A stretch of DNA of 64,000 bases, from assembly GCF_001456955.1 (NCBI RefSeq), contig NZ_KQ758473.1, forward strand, positions 62,001 to 126,000. Direction: 5' to 3'. This DNA is from Microbacterium enclense. GTDB lineage: Bacteria > Actinomycetota > Actinomycetes > Actinomycetales > Microbacteriaceae. The notes below the pieces were generated by a model. The model was given only the letters and a program-made list of their open reading frames with translations, was not told the origin of the DNA and ran no database searches. Both the position numbers and the translations under genes were made by a program. Positions 1-8,290 of this stretch are shown here, piece after piece; the first letter of the stretch is position 1, and each line of letters opens with the position of its first letter.

Positions 1-255
1 ATCCCCGAGGTGGTCGTCGACGGCGTCACAGGTCGTCTCGTGCCGATCGAGCAGGTGCAGGACGGCACCGGCACGCCCGTCGACCCCGAGCAGTTCGTGT
101 CGGACCTCGCCCGCGTGCTCACCGAGGTGGTGACGGATGCCGACACCGCCCGCGCGTATGGAGAGGCGGGGCGTCAGCGGGCCATCGACGATTTCAGCTG
201 GGCGGCCATCGCGAAGGAGACGGCGGCGCTGTACGCGGAGGTCGCGGCGAAGTAG
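1..255 (+). CDS. Glycosyltransferase C-terminus, probably GT4 glycogen synthase type (5' end outside window)
   Basis: Only the last 84 codons are present, read in frame from base 1 and ending at TAG 253-255. The opening residues IPEVVVDGVTGRLVP match the nucleotide-sugar binding loop of GT4 enzymes, where a Glu contacts the donor and a G-x-L-V-P turn follows. The tail is the usual amphipathic helical C-terminus with an R-x-x-x-x-x-x-F-S-W motif. The family transfers glucose from ADP- or UDP-glucose, and actinobacterial GlgA looks like this. With the catalytic N-terminus missing, another GT4 glycosyltransferase cannot be excluded. Confidence 0.6.
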   Translation: MPEVVVDGVTGRLVPIEQVQDGTGTPVDPEQFVSDLARVLTEVVTDADTARAYGEAGRQRAIDDFSWAAIAKETAALYAEVAAK

Positions 256-368
256 GCGCGCCGCGACGGTCCGGGGCGCCGGCGGCAACGCTGCCGATCG
301 GTTCTCAGCCCTCCACAGCGGGCCGCGTGGCATCCGGTCGCCCGGGGTCGGGCCAGTAGGCTAGCCCC

Positions 369-1151
369 ATGCCGCAGGTGCTCGAGTTCTCCGATGTCGT
401 CGTCCGCCGCAACGGTCGGGACATCGTGTCCCACCTCGACTGGACGGTCTCGGATGACGAGCGCTGGGTCGTGCTCGGCCCGAACGGTGCCGGCAAGACC
501 ACCGTCCTGCAGCTGGCCGACACGCTGCTGCACCCCACGTCGGGCGCGGTGACGATCCTCGGTGAGCGTCTGGGCCGCACCGACGTGTTCGAGCTGCGTC
601 CGCGGATCGGTTTCGCGTCGTCGGCGATGGCGCGGCGCGTGCCGCCCGAGGAGAGCGTGCTCGACGTGGTGCTGACGGCGGCGTACTCCGTCATGGGGCG
701 TTGGCGCGAAGATTACGACGACATCGACGAGCGCCGCGCGCTGCGCGTGCTCGCCGAGTGGAAGCTCGACCACCTCGCCGACCGCACCTTCGGCACGCTC
801 AGCGACGGCGAGCAGAAGCGCGTGCAGATCGCGCGTGCCGTGATGACCGACCCCGAACTGCTGCTGCTCGATGAGCCCACGGCCAGCCTCGACCTCGGCG
901 CACGCGAAGAGCTGCTCGGGCTGCTGTCGGGCTATGCGCAGGCGCCGACGACGCCGGCGATGGTCATGGTGACCCACCACGTCGAGGAGATCCCCGTCGG
1001 CTTCACGCACGTGCTGCTGCTGCGTGACGGCGAGGTCGTGGCATCCGGTCCTCTCGACGAAGCGCTCACCGCCGAGAACCTGACGGCGACGTTCGGGCTC
1101 GAGATCACGCTGACGCACGAAGCCGGGCGCTACGCGGCGCGGGCGGTGTGA
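369..1151 (+). CDS. ABC transporter ATP-binding protein
   Basis: A 260-residue single ABC ATPase. Walker A GPNGAGKTT is at about residues 37-45, the signature LSDGEQKR at about 144-151, Walker B LLLLDEPTASLD from about 164, and the switch His in VMVTHHVEEIP. It has no membrane segments, and no permease or binding protein lies beside it, so its partner is elsewhere or it acts as a stand-alone (ModF/PhrA-like) ATPase. The substrate is unknown. ATG 369 fits a leaderless start: the -10-like TAGGCT (357-362) ends 6 nt before it. It is 114 bases from the glycosyltransferase gene. Confidence 0.8.
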   Translation: MPQVLEFSDVVVRRNGRDIVSHLDWTVSDDERWVVLGPNGAGKTTVLQLADTLLHPTSGAVTILGERLGRTDVFELRPRIGFASSAMARRVPPEESVLDVVLTAAYSVMGRWREDYDDIDERRALRVLAEWKLDHLADRTFGTLSDGEQKRVQIARAVMTDPELLLLDEPTASLDLGAREELLGLLSGYAQAPTTPAMVMVTHHVEEIPVGFTHVLLLRDGEVVASGPLDEALTAENLTATFGLEITLTHEAGRYAARAV

Positions 1152-1215
1152 GGCTGCGCCGAGCGCTGCGTCTCCTGCTCGGAGCGCGCTGACCGGGGCT
1201 CTGCGCCGGGCCTGA

Positions 1216-1298
1216 TAGACTCTCCCGTTGGTGCCTCCGGCGCCGCAGACTTTGACGTCCTGGCAGAATCCAGGGCACCACTTCTCAAAGGACCTCCC
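1216..1298 (+). promoter_or_regulatory. Promoter and putative L31 ribosomal leader of rpmE2
   Basis: An extended -10 (TGA followed by TAGACT, 1216-1221) precedes a leader of about 70 nt. The leader can fold with an outer pairing of GGTGCC (1230-1235) with GGCACC (1274-1279) around an inner hairpin, CCTGG (1259-1263) with CCAGG (1270-1274). The Shine-Dalgarno-like AAAGGA follows. L31-binding leaders have been proposed in Actinobacteria, so autoregulation by L31 is plausible. The hairpin is visible; the leader identity is inference and needs a covariance-model match. Confidence 0.4.
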
Positions 1299-1550
1299 AT
1301 GAAGACTGACATCCACCCCACGTACAAGGCCGTCGTGTTCCGCGACCTCGGCTCGGGCGACACGTTCCTCACCCGCTCGACCGTCTCGAGCGACAAGACG
1401 ATCGAGCTCGACGGTGTCGAGTACCCCGTCATCGACGTGGAGATCTCGTCGGCTTCGCACCCGTTCTACACGGGCAAGCAGCGCATCATGGACTCGGCCG
1501 GTCGCGTCGAGAAGTTCAACCAGCGCTTCAAGAACTTCGGCGGTCGTTGA
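1299..1550 (+). CDS. rpmE2: 50S ribosomal protein L31 type B
   Basis: The 83-residue product opens [10 protein letters not shown] and contains SHPFYTGKQ, the conserved L31 segment. It contains no cysteine, so it is the C-minus (type B) paralogue that does not bind zinc. In other bacteria this form replaces the zinc-containing L31 when zinc is scarce, but no obvious Zur-type operator is visible upstream. Length is normal for the family. It has its own promoter and leader, and a strong terminator follows 22 bases after the stop. Confidence 0.95.
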   Translation: MKTDIHPTYKAVVFRDLGSGDTFLTRSTVSSDKTIELDGVEYPVIDVEISSASHPFYTGKQRIMDSAGRVEKFNQRFKNFGGR

Positions 1551-1572
1551 TCCTCAGCGGATCCGCTTCGGG

Positions 1573-1600
1573 AGCCCCTCGTCTTTCGGGACGGGGGGCT
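1573..1600 (+). terminator. Intrinsic terminator of rpmE2
   Basis: An 11-bp stem (AGCCCCTCGTC with GACGGGGGGCT, one G-T pair) closes a TTTCGG loop just after rpmE2. A related block (GCGGATCCG followed by GCCCCTCG and CGGGGGCT) recurs about 75 bases downstream near 1628-1675, so the terminator region looks partly duplicated. Confidence 0.75.
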
Positions 1601-1758
1601 TCGGTGTTTCGCGGGGTGCGCTCATTCGCGGCGGATCCGTTTCGCGCGCCCCTCGACTTGCGGGCGGGGGCTCGGGCGGTCACGAAGTCAGCTTGGCGGG
1701 GCCGCGCGGGCGGTCCCGGTGTCAGCTCGGTAGGGGCGGGGACGGGTGGTCCCCGTAC

Positions 1759-3514
1759 TCAGAACGGCGGCGGGTCGGTGCCGTACCTGCCGCCCAGGGG
1801 AGAGACCCAGGCGGTGTCTGCGCTGGCGGAGTGGTCGAGATTCCACCGACTTTCGTGGCGCAGGCGGTGATGATGTCGACATTTCGGATCGAGATTGTCG
1901 TCGTCGGTGGTTCCGCCGTCGGCCCACGCGGTGCGGTGGTCGATGTCGCACTCGCGCGCGGCGCGGTTGCAGCCGGGGAAGACGCACGTGGGCGAGGTGA
2001 TTCCGAGCCACCGACGAAGCGCCGCGGGGACGCGGTAGGTCTTGCGGTCGAGCACGAGCGGTGCGCCGGTCACGGGGTGGGTGAGGAGTCGGATCCACGA
2101 CGTCGCGGAGCCCGCCAGTCGACGAGCCGTGTCGAGATCGATCGGTCCGTAGCCCTCGAGCGTGGCGGGCTCGGTGTCGTGGCCGAGGAGCGCGAGCGCG
2201 GGGACCGTGACGACGACGGTGGCCGGCGGAGCGGAGCGGAAGGTGCGAGGCGCGTCGGCTGGAGAAGGCGCGTGGCGAGCTTCGGATACATGAGGTGCGG
2301 GGCCAGCGGCGGTGTGGGAATCCGGGCTCGCAGGGCGGGCTCCGCCCGGCGTTCGTTCGCCCCCGCAGAGCGCAGGAGTCGTGGGACCGGCCGGATCGGA
2401 GGTGGCCCCGTTGCCGTCGGCGTTCAGCGATCGCGGCGTCGGACGGCGGAGGAGGCGCCGACGTATGGGTCGGCGGGGTCTCGGTCATCGTGACCAGGTC
2501 GGCGAAAGCGTCTGCCCGCAACTGCATGAGCGTGCGCTCTTCGTCGGGGGCCACGCGAAGATGCCGAGCGGCGCGGTCGAGTCGCGACATCACGGCGCGG
2601 GCGCGATCCGCCGGGAGCAGCGCATGGATCGACGCCATGCCGTCGAGCTCGGTCGTCATCCACACTGCGCGGTCGTGGGCTGCGCGGCGGTGACGCGCCT
2701 CGATCGACTCGGCGTGCACGCGCTCACGAATCACCCGGGCGGCCACCGCGAACTTCGCCGGGGGCAGGATGAGGGCCTGCGGGCAGGCGTGCTCGTCGAA
2801 GCGCTCGAACGCGTCGGTGTCGCCCGCGGGGAGGGTCGACGCAAGTCGGGCTGCGTCGACAGCGTGCTTCTCGGAGAGGCGTCCGTCGCCGAAGGCGGCC
2901 CACAACCGCGGGCAGCCCTCGGCCAGGGTGCGCGCATGCGCGGCGCGTGTACGGACGGTCTGCTCGGACAGGTGCAGGCGCACCGCGATCTCGGCAACGG
3001 CGGCGCGTTCGGCCAGGTCGATGCGGTCGCGACGCACGGCGCGCGGTGTACGACCGCGAGGATCTCGCCAGGCACGATCGACCGTGGGATCGGCACCGAC
3101 CCAGGGCGTCGGGTCGAACGCGGCATCGTCGAGGATCGCCAGGATCAGGCGGTATTCATCGGCGGTCGCTCGCTGTCGGTCGCGCACGACGCACTCGAGA
3201 TGTCCGAGCCGCGCGTCGAGGTCGGCGGCCCCAGCGACGGTGTCAGACAGCGGGTTCGCATAATCATCCGGATGCCACAGCCCGGCGTCGAGCGCATCCT
3301 GTTCGCTCGCGCGTTCACGGTCGAGACGCCCGTCGGCGGTGGATGGTGAGTCGGTGGACGCGAGCCCCGCAGCCCCGTGCTGTTCGTCGGCGCTCTCGCG
3401 AAAAGCCGCCCACTCCGCATCGAGATCCAACTCGTTCTCGGTCGGCCAGGGCGCTCCGTCGCACTCCCGGAACACCGGCAGCGGCCGGTCGGTGGAGCGT
3501 GCGGTGCGGGTCAT
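1759..3514 (-). pseudogene. DUF222 / HNH endonuclease, frameshifted
   Basis: From ATG 3514 one frame encodes the DUF222-type N-terminal part (helical, including the segment DRAWRDPRGRTPRAVRRDRI and a HALLPADRARAV stretch). That frame stays open to 1688 but loses family-like sequence around 2290-2460, inside a Pro/Ala-rich linker. The next frame then carries the rest: VTGAPLVLDRKTYRVP, then CVFPGCNRAARECDIDHRTAW and CRHHHRLRHESRW, the Cys/His/Asn pattern of an HNH nuclease, ending at 1759. So one gene is split by a single shift; a sequencing error or true decay is equally possible. Such DUF222-HNH genes are multicopy in Microbacteriaceae and their function is unclear. Coordinates cover both halves. 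Confidence 0.75.
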
Positions 3515-3672
3515 GCAAGAACGCTATCGGCGACCTCCGACATCGAGCCGGGAGCGTGTGATTCGCGGAGCATGGCCGCTGGCGAGGGGGCGACCACCCG
3601 GTCTGCCGCCTGTCGCCGGGCGCAGAACTCCCGGCGGGGATGCCCGACTTCGGCGGGGGATGTTCAACCGGA

Positions 3673-3815
3673 CACGGCCATCGGGCGTCCGGCGTCTCAG
3701 CGGCTGGGGCCACGCTGCCTCGAGCGGGGGTGCCGTGGCATCCAGGCGTCCGACGTCTCAGCGGATGGGCCAGGCTCCGTCGAGTGGGGGAGCCGTGGCA
3801 TCCAGGCGTCCGATC
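3673..3815 (-). repeat. 60-bp tandem duplication of the exonuclease gene 3' end
   Basis: The last 20 codons of the exonuclease gene recur immediately past its stop with a period of 60 (then 61) bases. CCGTGGCATCCAGGCGTCCG occurs at 3733 and 3793, and CGAGTGGGGG / CGAGCGGGGG at 3781 and 3721. On the minus strand the gene ends GRLDATAPPLDGAWPIR-stop and the next unit reads GRLDATAPPLEAAWPQPL in the same frame. A third, weaker unit lies near 3673-3732. Confidence 0.85.
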
Positions 3816-4492
3816 TTGACGAAGTACTCGGTCAGACTCGCGGCCTGAGCCCGGGCCCACGCGATCTGGCGGGTGTGGAGTTCGTCGAGGGTGGGTGGCA
3901 TCCATGGTCCGAACTTCTCGGCGAGGGCCAGGGCCACGCGGCCGGCTGCCACTGCGTCGGCGCAGGCCTCGTGCGCGGCGTCGAGCGAGACCGCGTAATG
4001 CTCGGCGACGACCGAAAGGGTGCGCTTGCCGCGACGGTAGCGGTCGTAGGTCTTGTCGACGACGAGGGGGTCGATGACGGGCGACGGCGCGTGGATGGGT
4101 GCGACGCCGTGACGCACGGCCTCGTTCTTGAGCAGGGAGAAGTCGAAGGGCGCGTTGTAGGCCACGACGGGGATGCCGGCGGCGAACAACGCCCCCAACG
4201 CCTCGACCACCTCGGCGACCACACGAGGCGCCGGAGCGCCCTCGGCGCGCGCCCGCTCGGTCGAGATGCCGTGGATCGCGGCGGCACCCGCCGGGATCTC
4301 GATGCCCGGATCGGCCAACCAATCCCGCGCGTCGACGATGTTGCCATCGGCATCGAGCACGCCGACGTGGGCGGAGACGATGCGGTCGGTCTCGACGTCG
4401 ATCCCGGTCGTCTCGAGATCGAACACGCCGACGAGGCGCGCCCACTCCGGAGTCTGGAACAGGGGGAGCGGCTCGGCCTGCCACGTGGTCAT
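3758..4492 (-). CDS. 3'-5' exonuclease, DNA polymerase III epsilon-like (DEDDh)
   Basis: A 244-residue DnaQ-family exonuclease. Exo I is VFDLETTGID (Asp25, Glu27), Exo II lies in YNAPFDFSLL, and Exo III is HEACADA, giving the His/Asp pair of the DEDDh class. The start MTTWQAEPLPLFQTPEW at 4492 is chosen because the reading frame upstream is only low-complexity Pro/Arg sequence. It probably removes nucleotides from 3' ends in repair or proofreading. No polymerase domain is attached, and it stands alone downstream of a divergent region. Its 3' end forms the first unit of a tandem repeat. Confidence 0.85.
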   Translation of the reverse strand: MTTWQAEPLPLFQTPEWARLVGVFDLETTGIDVETDRIVSAHVGVLDADGNIVDARDWLADPGIEIPAGAAAIHGISTERARAEGAPAPRVVAEVVEALGALFAAGIPVVAYNAPFDFSLLKNEAVRHGVAPIHAPSPVIDPLVVDKTYDRYRRGKRTLSVVAEHYAVSLDAAHEACADAVAAGRVALALAEKFGPWMPPTLDELHTRQIAWARAQAASLTEYFVKIGRLDATAPPLDGAWPIR

Positions 4493-4885
4493 GTCGTCAC
4501 CGTAGAACGGGGCTCCGACATCGTCGTCGAGGCGCGCAGAACGGGGTGGATGCCGGGGGTGGGGAGAGGCGTGCGGGCACGCGCGGATCGGGGTGGAATC
4601 CGTGGCCACGAGCGGGTGCGGGCGAGGTGTGCGCAGACGGGCCGGGGGCCGGGACTGTGACGGAAGCGGGGTCGCGCGAGGACGGGACGGTGCTGGGCAC
4701 GAGGGAAGGGGCACTCCGTGGCCGTGAGCACGTGAAAGGTCGCGAGGGGAGCAGGTTCAGGCGCGGGAGGGCGTGACAGGCGTGTGGCATCCTCCCGTCC
4801 ACCGATCTCCTCCGTCGGGGCCCCGCCCACCGGCGACGCGGCCGCGCACGAGGCGATGTCGGAGGCCCCTTCTAGACTCGATCCC
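4493..4885. other. Divergent intergenic region with no gene recognised
   Basis: The 393 bases between two divergent genes are purine-rich on the plus strand (many GGGG and GAGG runs) and lack a convincing open frame. The only clear element is the -10-like TAGACT at 4873-4878, 7 bases before the hydrolase ATG. No promoter for the exonuclease gene could be picked with confidence. Confidence 0.5.
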
Positions 4886-5758
4886 ATGCCGAATCCCTAC
4901 GCCGACCGCCTCGCCGCGATCCCCGTCGACCGCCGCGAGGTCGAGGTGCTGGGCGGCACGACGGCGTACTGGGTCTACGGCGACGACGATGCCGACACGA
5001 CGATCGTGGCGGTGCACGGGTTCCGCGGCGAGCACCACGGGCTCGATCCGGTCGTGGCGCACCTGCCCGGCATCCGGGTCGTCTCGCCCGACCTGCCCGG
5101 CTTCGGCGAGACGGCGCCCCTGCCCCGACGCGCACATGACCTCGACACGTACGCGCGGTGGCTGCGTGCCTTCGTAGAGGCGGTTGCTCCGGATGCCGTC
5201 GTGCTCGGCCATTCGTTCGGCTCGATCGTCGCGTCGGCGGCCGTCGCGGGCGGGCTGTCGACGCCGAAGCTGATCCTCGTGAACCCGATCGGCGCTCCGG
5301 CGCTCGAGGGGCCTCGCGGCGTCCTCACCCGACTCGCGGTGTTCTACTACCTGGCCGGCGCGCGACTGCCGCGCGCACTGGGAGAGAGGCTGCTGCGCAA
5401 CGGGTTGATCGTCCGGGTCATGAGCAACGCCATGGCCAAGACCCGCGACCCTGCCGTGCGACGTTTCGTGCACGAGCAGCACGACGAGTACTTCTCGCGC
5501 TTCGCCGACCGCGACGTGCTGCACGAGGCGTTCGTGACGAGCGTGTCGCACGACGTGCGCGAGTTCGCTCCGCGCATCGCGCAGCCGACGCTGCTCATCG
5601 CCGCCGAGAAAGACGACATCACGCCCATCGAGGCCGAGCGCCACCTCGCGACGCTGTTCCCGGATGCGCAGCTGGTCGAGATCCCCGCGGTCGGGCACCT
5701 GATCCACTACGAGACACCGCAGGCGGCGGCGGACGCGATTCGGGAGTTCCTCGGCTGA
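4886..5758 (+). CDS. Alpha/beta fold hydrolase
   Basis: A 290-residue alpha/beta hydrolase. VAVHGFRGEHHGLD forms the oxyanion-hole loop, VLGHSFGSI is the nucleophile elbow with the catalytic Ser, AAEKDDITPI carries the acid residue, and VGHLIHYE supplies the His. There is no signal peptide, so it is cytosolic; the substrate cannot be told. The start is set by TAGACT (4873-4878), which ends 7 bases upstream of ATG and implies a leaderless mRNA; longer upstream frames are low-complexity. It is convergent with the CGNR gene. Confidence 0.85.
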   Translation: MPNPYADRLAAIPVDRREVEVLGGTTAYWVYGDDDADTTIVAVHGFRGEHHGLDPVVAHLPGIRVVSPDLPGFGETAPLPRRAHDLDTYARWLRAFVEAVAPDAVVLGHSFGSIVASAAVAGGLSTPKLILVNPIGAPALEGPRGVLTRLAVFYYLAGARLPRALGERLLRNGLIVRVMSNAMAKTRDPAVRRFVHEQHDEYFSRFADRDVLHEAFVTSVSHDVREFAPRIAQPTLLIAAEKDDITPIEAERHLATLFPDAQLVEIPAVGHLIHYETPQAAADAIREFLG

Positions 5759-5797
5759 CGCCGAGGATGCACCGCGACGTAGGGGGGCGCTCGACAG

Positions 5798-6358
5798 TCA
5801 GGCCGACGTGCCCGCCTTGCGCTTGCGGTACGCGTTGACGTTCATGCGGTTGCCGCAGTTGCCGGCGTCGCAGTAGCGCTTGGAGCCGTTCTTCGAGAAG
5901 TCGACGTAGACCCCGTCGCAATCGTCGGCGTCGCACACGCGGATGCGACCGTACTCATCGGCGCGGATCACGTCGACGAACGCCAGCGCCGACTCCACGA
6001 GGATGCGCGTCGCCAGCGGATCGTCGGGGTCGCTGGCGTGGATGTGCCAGTCGAGCCCGTCGTGCCGCACGAGCTGGGGCAGCGCCCGGCCGTCGGCGAG
6101 CATCGCATTCACCAGGGGCACGGCCCCGTCGCGATCGGTGCTCCACAGCTGCAGCAGGCGGGGGCGGATGCCGCGCACCGCGGCGAGCTCGCGAGCGTCA
6201 CGGGTGCGCGAACCGGTGTACCCGTGCCGCTCGGTGAACGCCTCCAGATCGGCGACCTCGACGAGGGTGTCGGCACCGCTGACGTCGGTCTGCGGCAGCG
6301 TGTTCACCAGCTCGACGGCTGCTCGCAGCACCAATTCGGTGTCACGGATGAAGACCAT
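5798..6358 (-). CDS. CGNR zinc-finger regulator (ABATE domain)
   Basis: The 186-residue product has an N-terminal stress-sensor-like (ABATE) domain and a C-terminal zinc finger CDADDCDGVYVDFS then YCDAGNCGNR, which holds the diagnostic CGNR motif and a basic tail (AYRKRKAGTSA). The family is predicted to bind DNA. The gene is divergent from an EamA exporter across a short region with a strong dyad, so it probably controls that exporter and itself. ATG 6358 is preferred over ATG 6373 because AGGAG sits 5 bases upstream of it. Confidence 0.85.
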   Translation of the reverse strand: MVFIRDTELVLRAAVELVNTLPQTDVSGADTLVEVADLEAFTERHGYTGSRTRDARELAAVRGIRPRLLQLWSTDRDGAVPLVNAMLADGRALPQLVRHDGLDWHIHASDPDDPLATRILVESALAFVDVIRADEYGRIRVCDADDCDGVYVDFSKNGSKRYCDAGNCGNRMNVNAYRKRKAGTSA

Positions 6359-6385
6359 GTTGACTCCTGACATTCCCAGGCCGTA

Positions 6386-6420
6386 CTGTCACGAGTGTAA
6401 ACGCTCTTCACTCCTGACAG
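6386..6420. promoter_or_regulatory. Dyad operator between CGNR regulator and EamA exporter
   Basis: CTGTCA-c-GAGTG (6386-6397) is mirrored by CACTC-c-TGACAG (6409-6420): 12-base arms with one C/C mismatch around an 11-base centre. It occupies most of the 72 bases between the divergent genes, with a -10-like TACTGT overlapping its left arm. This is the expected position for a shared operator; the binding protein is inferred to be the CGNR regulator. Confidence 0.55.
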
Positions 6421-6430
6421 CAGGCTTCGC

Positions 6431-7423
6431 ATGACCACATCGTCCGTCACCCTTCCGCGCCCCACCCGTCACGGCTCCGGGGCCGTCACCGGTCTCGTCA
6501 TCGCCGTCGCCTCGGCGCTGGCGTTCTCGTCGAGCGGACCGTTCGTCAAGCCGCTGCTCGACGGCGGCTGGTCGCTGGGAACGGTGCTGCTCGTGCGCAT
6601 GGGCTGCGCCGCGCTCCTGCTGTCGCCCGCGTTGGTCATCGCCATCCGTCGTCAACCCGGGTTCCTTCGCCGCCACGGTCTGCTGATCGTCGCGTTCGGC
6701 CTCACCGCCGTCGCCGGGTGCCAGCTGTTCTACTTCGCCGCGATGCAACGGATGCCGGTGGCCGTGGCCCTGCTCATCCAGTACATCGCCCCGGTGCTCA
6801 TCGTCATCGCCGTGTGGGCGCGCACGCGCCGCGCCCCGTCGAAAGCGGTGCTCATCGGCTCGGTGGTGGCCATGGCGGGACTCGTGCTCGTCGTCGACAT
6901 CAGCGGCGCCCGCTTCGACCTGCTCGGGACCGTGTTCGCCCTGTGCGCCGCGGTGTGCGCCGCCGCGTACTTCGTCATCGCCGGCCGCGCGGGTGACGAC
7001 CTCCCTCCGCTCGCCCTCGCCGCCGGCGGCCTGCTCACCGGCGCCCTGGTCATGGGAGTGCTCGTGGGCACCGGCATCCTGCCCTTCGCCGCACCCTCGA
7101 TCACCGTGTCGCTCGCGGGCTTCGAGGTTCCCGGCATCCTGCCCCTGCTCTGGGTGGGCGCGGTCGCGACGACCCTCGGCTACGCGCTCGGTGTCATCGC
7201 CGTGCCGCTCATCGGGTCGCGCCTGGCGTCGTTCGTCGGACTCAGCGAGGTGCTTTTCGCCCTTGGTTTCGCCTGGTTGCTGCTCGGGGAGACCCCCGCA
7301 CCGGTCCAGTTCGTGGGCGGCGCGCTGATCCTCGCGGGCGTGGTGCTCGTGAAGATGGATGCCGGCAGCCCCGCCGAACAGAAGACCGAGACGGCGAGCA
7401 TCCCGGTGGTGCCGGCGCCGTAG
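6431..7423 (+). CDS. EamA family (DMT superfamily) transporter
   Basis: A 330-residue integral membrane protein with about ten hydrophobic helices arranged as two EamA repeats (first half ending near LVVDISGARFDLLG, the second ending LILAGVVLVKMDAG). The signature segments SSGPFVKPLLDGGWS and GYALGVIAVPLIGSRLASFVGLSEVL are typical of RhaT/EamA metabolite exporters. It probably exports an amino acid or other small metabolite. The regulator is divergent, and the 3' end converges on the Lrp gene. Confidence 0.85.
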   Translation: MTTSSVTLPRPTRHGSGAVTGLVIAVASALAFSSSGPFVKPLLDGGWSLGTVLLVRMGCAALLLSPALVIAIRRQPGFLRRHGLLIVAFGLTAVAGCQLFYFAAMQRMPVAVALLIQYIAPVLIVIAVWARTRRAPSKAVLIGSVVAMAGLVLVVDISGARFDLLGTVFALCAAVCAAAYFVIAGRAGDDLPPLALAAGGLLTGALVMGVLVGTGILPFAAPSITVSLAGFEVPGILPLLWVGAVATTLGYALGVIAVPLIGSRLASFVGLSEVLFALGFAWLLLGETPAPVQFVGGALILAGVVLVKMDAGSPAEQKTETASIPVVPAP

Positions 7424-7640
7424 CGTCGCGGCGCCCCGGTTGTGATCGACGGCTGCCGGCTGTGCACAACGGCAGGAGGCAGGGGTGACACGCCGCGGCT
7501 GTGCGCCGGGCAGCGGCGTGTTGCGGAAACGTCCCGCGGTTGTGTCCGGGGTGCTGCCGCGGCCGGGCCGCGGCCGTGTTCTCGGACGAGCGCGCCCGCT
7601 CAGCCAGCCGGTACGGGGCGCGTCGGTGGCGGGGCGATCC
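7424..7640. repeat. Convergent intergenic spacer with degenerate CGCGG(C/T)TGTG repeats
   Basis: Between two converging genes the motif CGCGGCTGTG / CGCGGTTGTG / CGCGGCCGTG recurs near 7492, 7536 and 7570, with CCGGTTGTG and CCGGCTGTG near 7437 and 7457. The copies near 7492 and 7536 are followed by similar CCGGG-GC blocks, suggesting an eroded 44-bp duplication. No gene is evident. Confidence 0.4.
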
Positions 7641-8114
7641 CTAGACGCCGTCGCGCGCCAGCTCCATGAGCGGGCCGACGCGATAGCCGATGACCTCGCC
7701 CATCACGAGCGACGTCTCGGTGCGCTCGACGCCCTCGATGGCGAGGATGCGCGCGTCGGTGTCGAACAGGTGCTGCGTGTCGCGGCAGGCGACCCGCACC
7801 AGCAGGTCGACCTGGCCGCTGAGGCCGTGCGCCTGCAGCACCTCGGGCACCTTCGCCAGGTCTTCGCGGATCGCCGGCAGCTCCGCCTGGCGCACCGTCA
7901 CCTGCAGGAACGCCTCGATCGGAAAGCCCAGCGCCTCGGCCGACAGCGTGCGCTCGAACGAGAGGAAGACGCCCCCGCGCTCGAGGCGACTCATGCGCGC
8001 CTGGACGGTGTTGCGGGACAGGCCGAGTTTCTCGGCGAGCGCGACGACGGTGGCGCGCGGATCTGCGGACAGGGCGCGGAGGAGGTCGAGGTCGACCGCG
8101 TCGAGCTTGCTCAT
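7641..8114 (-). CDS. Lrp/AsnC family transcriptional regulator (BkdR-like)
   Basis: A 157-residue protein with an N-terminal AsnC HTH (LDLLRALSADPRATVVALAE, then SRNTVQARMSRLERGGV) and a C-terminal RAM ligand-binding domain (QVDLLVRVACRDTQHLFD, ending VMGEVIGYRVG). Start MSKLDAVDLD at 8114 is the usual family start. It is divergent from the branched-chain keto acid dehydrogenase genes, as are BkdR-type regulators in Streptomyces, so it probably senses branched-chain amino or keto acids and controls bkdABC. Confidence 0.85.
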   Translation of the reverse strand: MSKLDAVDLDLLRALSADPRATVVALAEKLGLSRNTVQARMSRLERGGVFLSFERTLSAEALGFPIEAFLQVTVRQAELPAIREDLAKVPEVLQAHGLSGQVDLLVRVACRDTQHLFDTDARILAIEGVERTETSLVMGEVIGYRVGPLMELARDGV

Positions 8115-8129
8115 GGTGCGAAACATTAG

Positions 8130-8159
8130 CAGTGCCGATACCGAGCGCAATGGGCACTG
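8130..8159. promoter_or_regulatory. Inverted repeat upstream of bkdA and the Lrp gene
   Basis: CAGTGCC (8130-8136) and GGCACTG (8153-8159) form a dyad centred at 8144-8145, and the adjacent AGCGCAAT and GTGCTCAAT look like related half-sites. The site lies just upstream of the Lrp start and 130 bases before bkdA, as expected for an Lrp-type operator. Binding is inferred. Confidence 0.45.
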
Positions 8160-8290
8160 TGCTCAATATGACGGCGAGGTCTTGAGCGGGCTGCATTCCG
8201 AGCGTACCGTCGCGCCTGTCGGCACTGCAGCCGGCACCCGGACCGTCGCGGCTCTCACGAGGAGCCCCGGCCGCACCTGGAGGGACGACG

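Noticed and set aside
2290-2460. Programmed frameshifting in the HNH gene
   Set aside because: No slippery heptamer or downstream structure is evident, and DUF222-HNH genes are usually a single frame.
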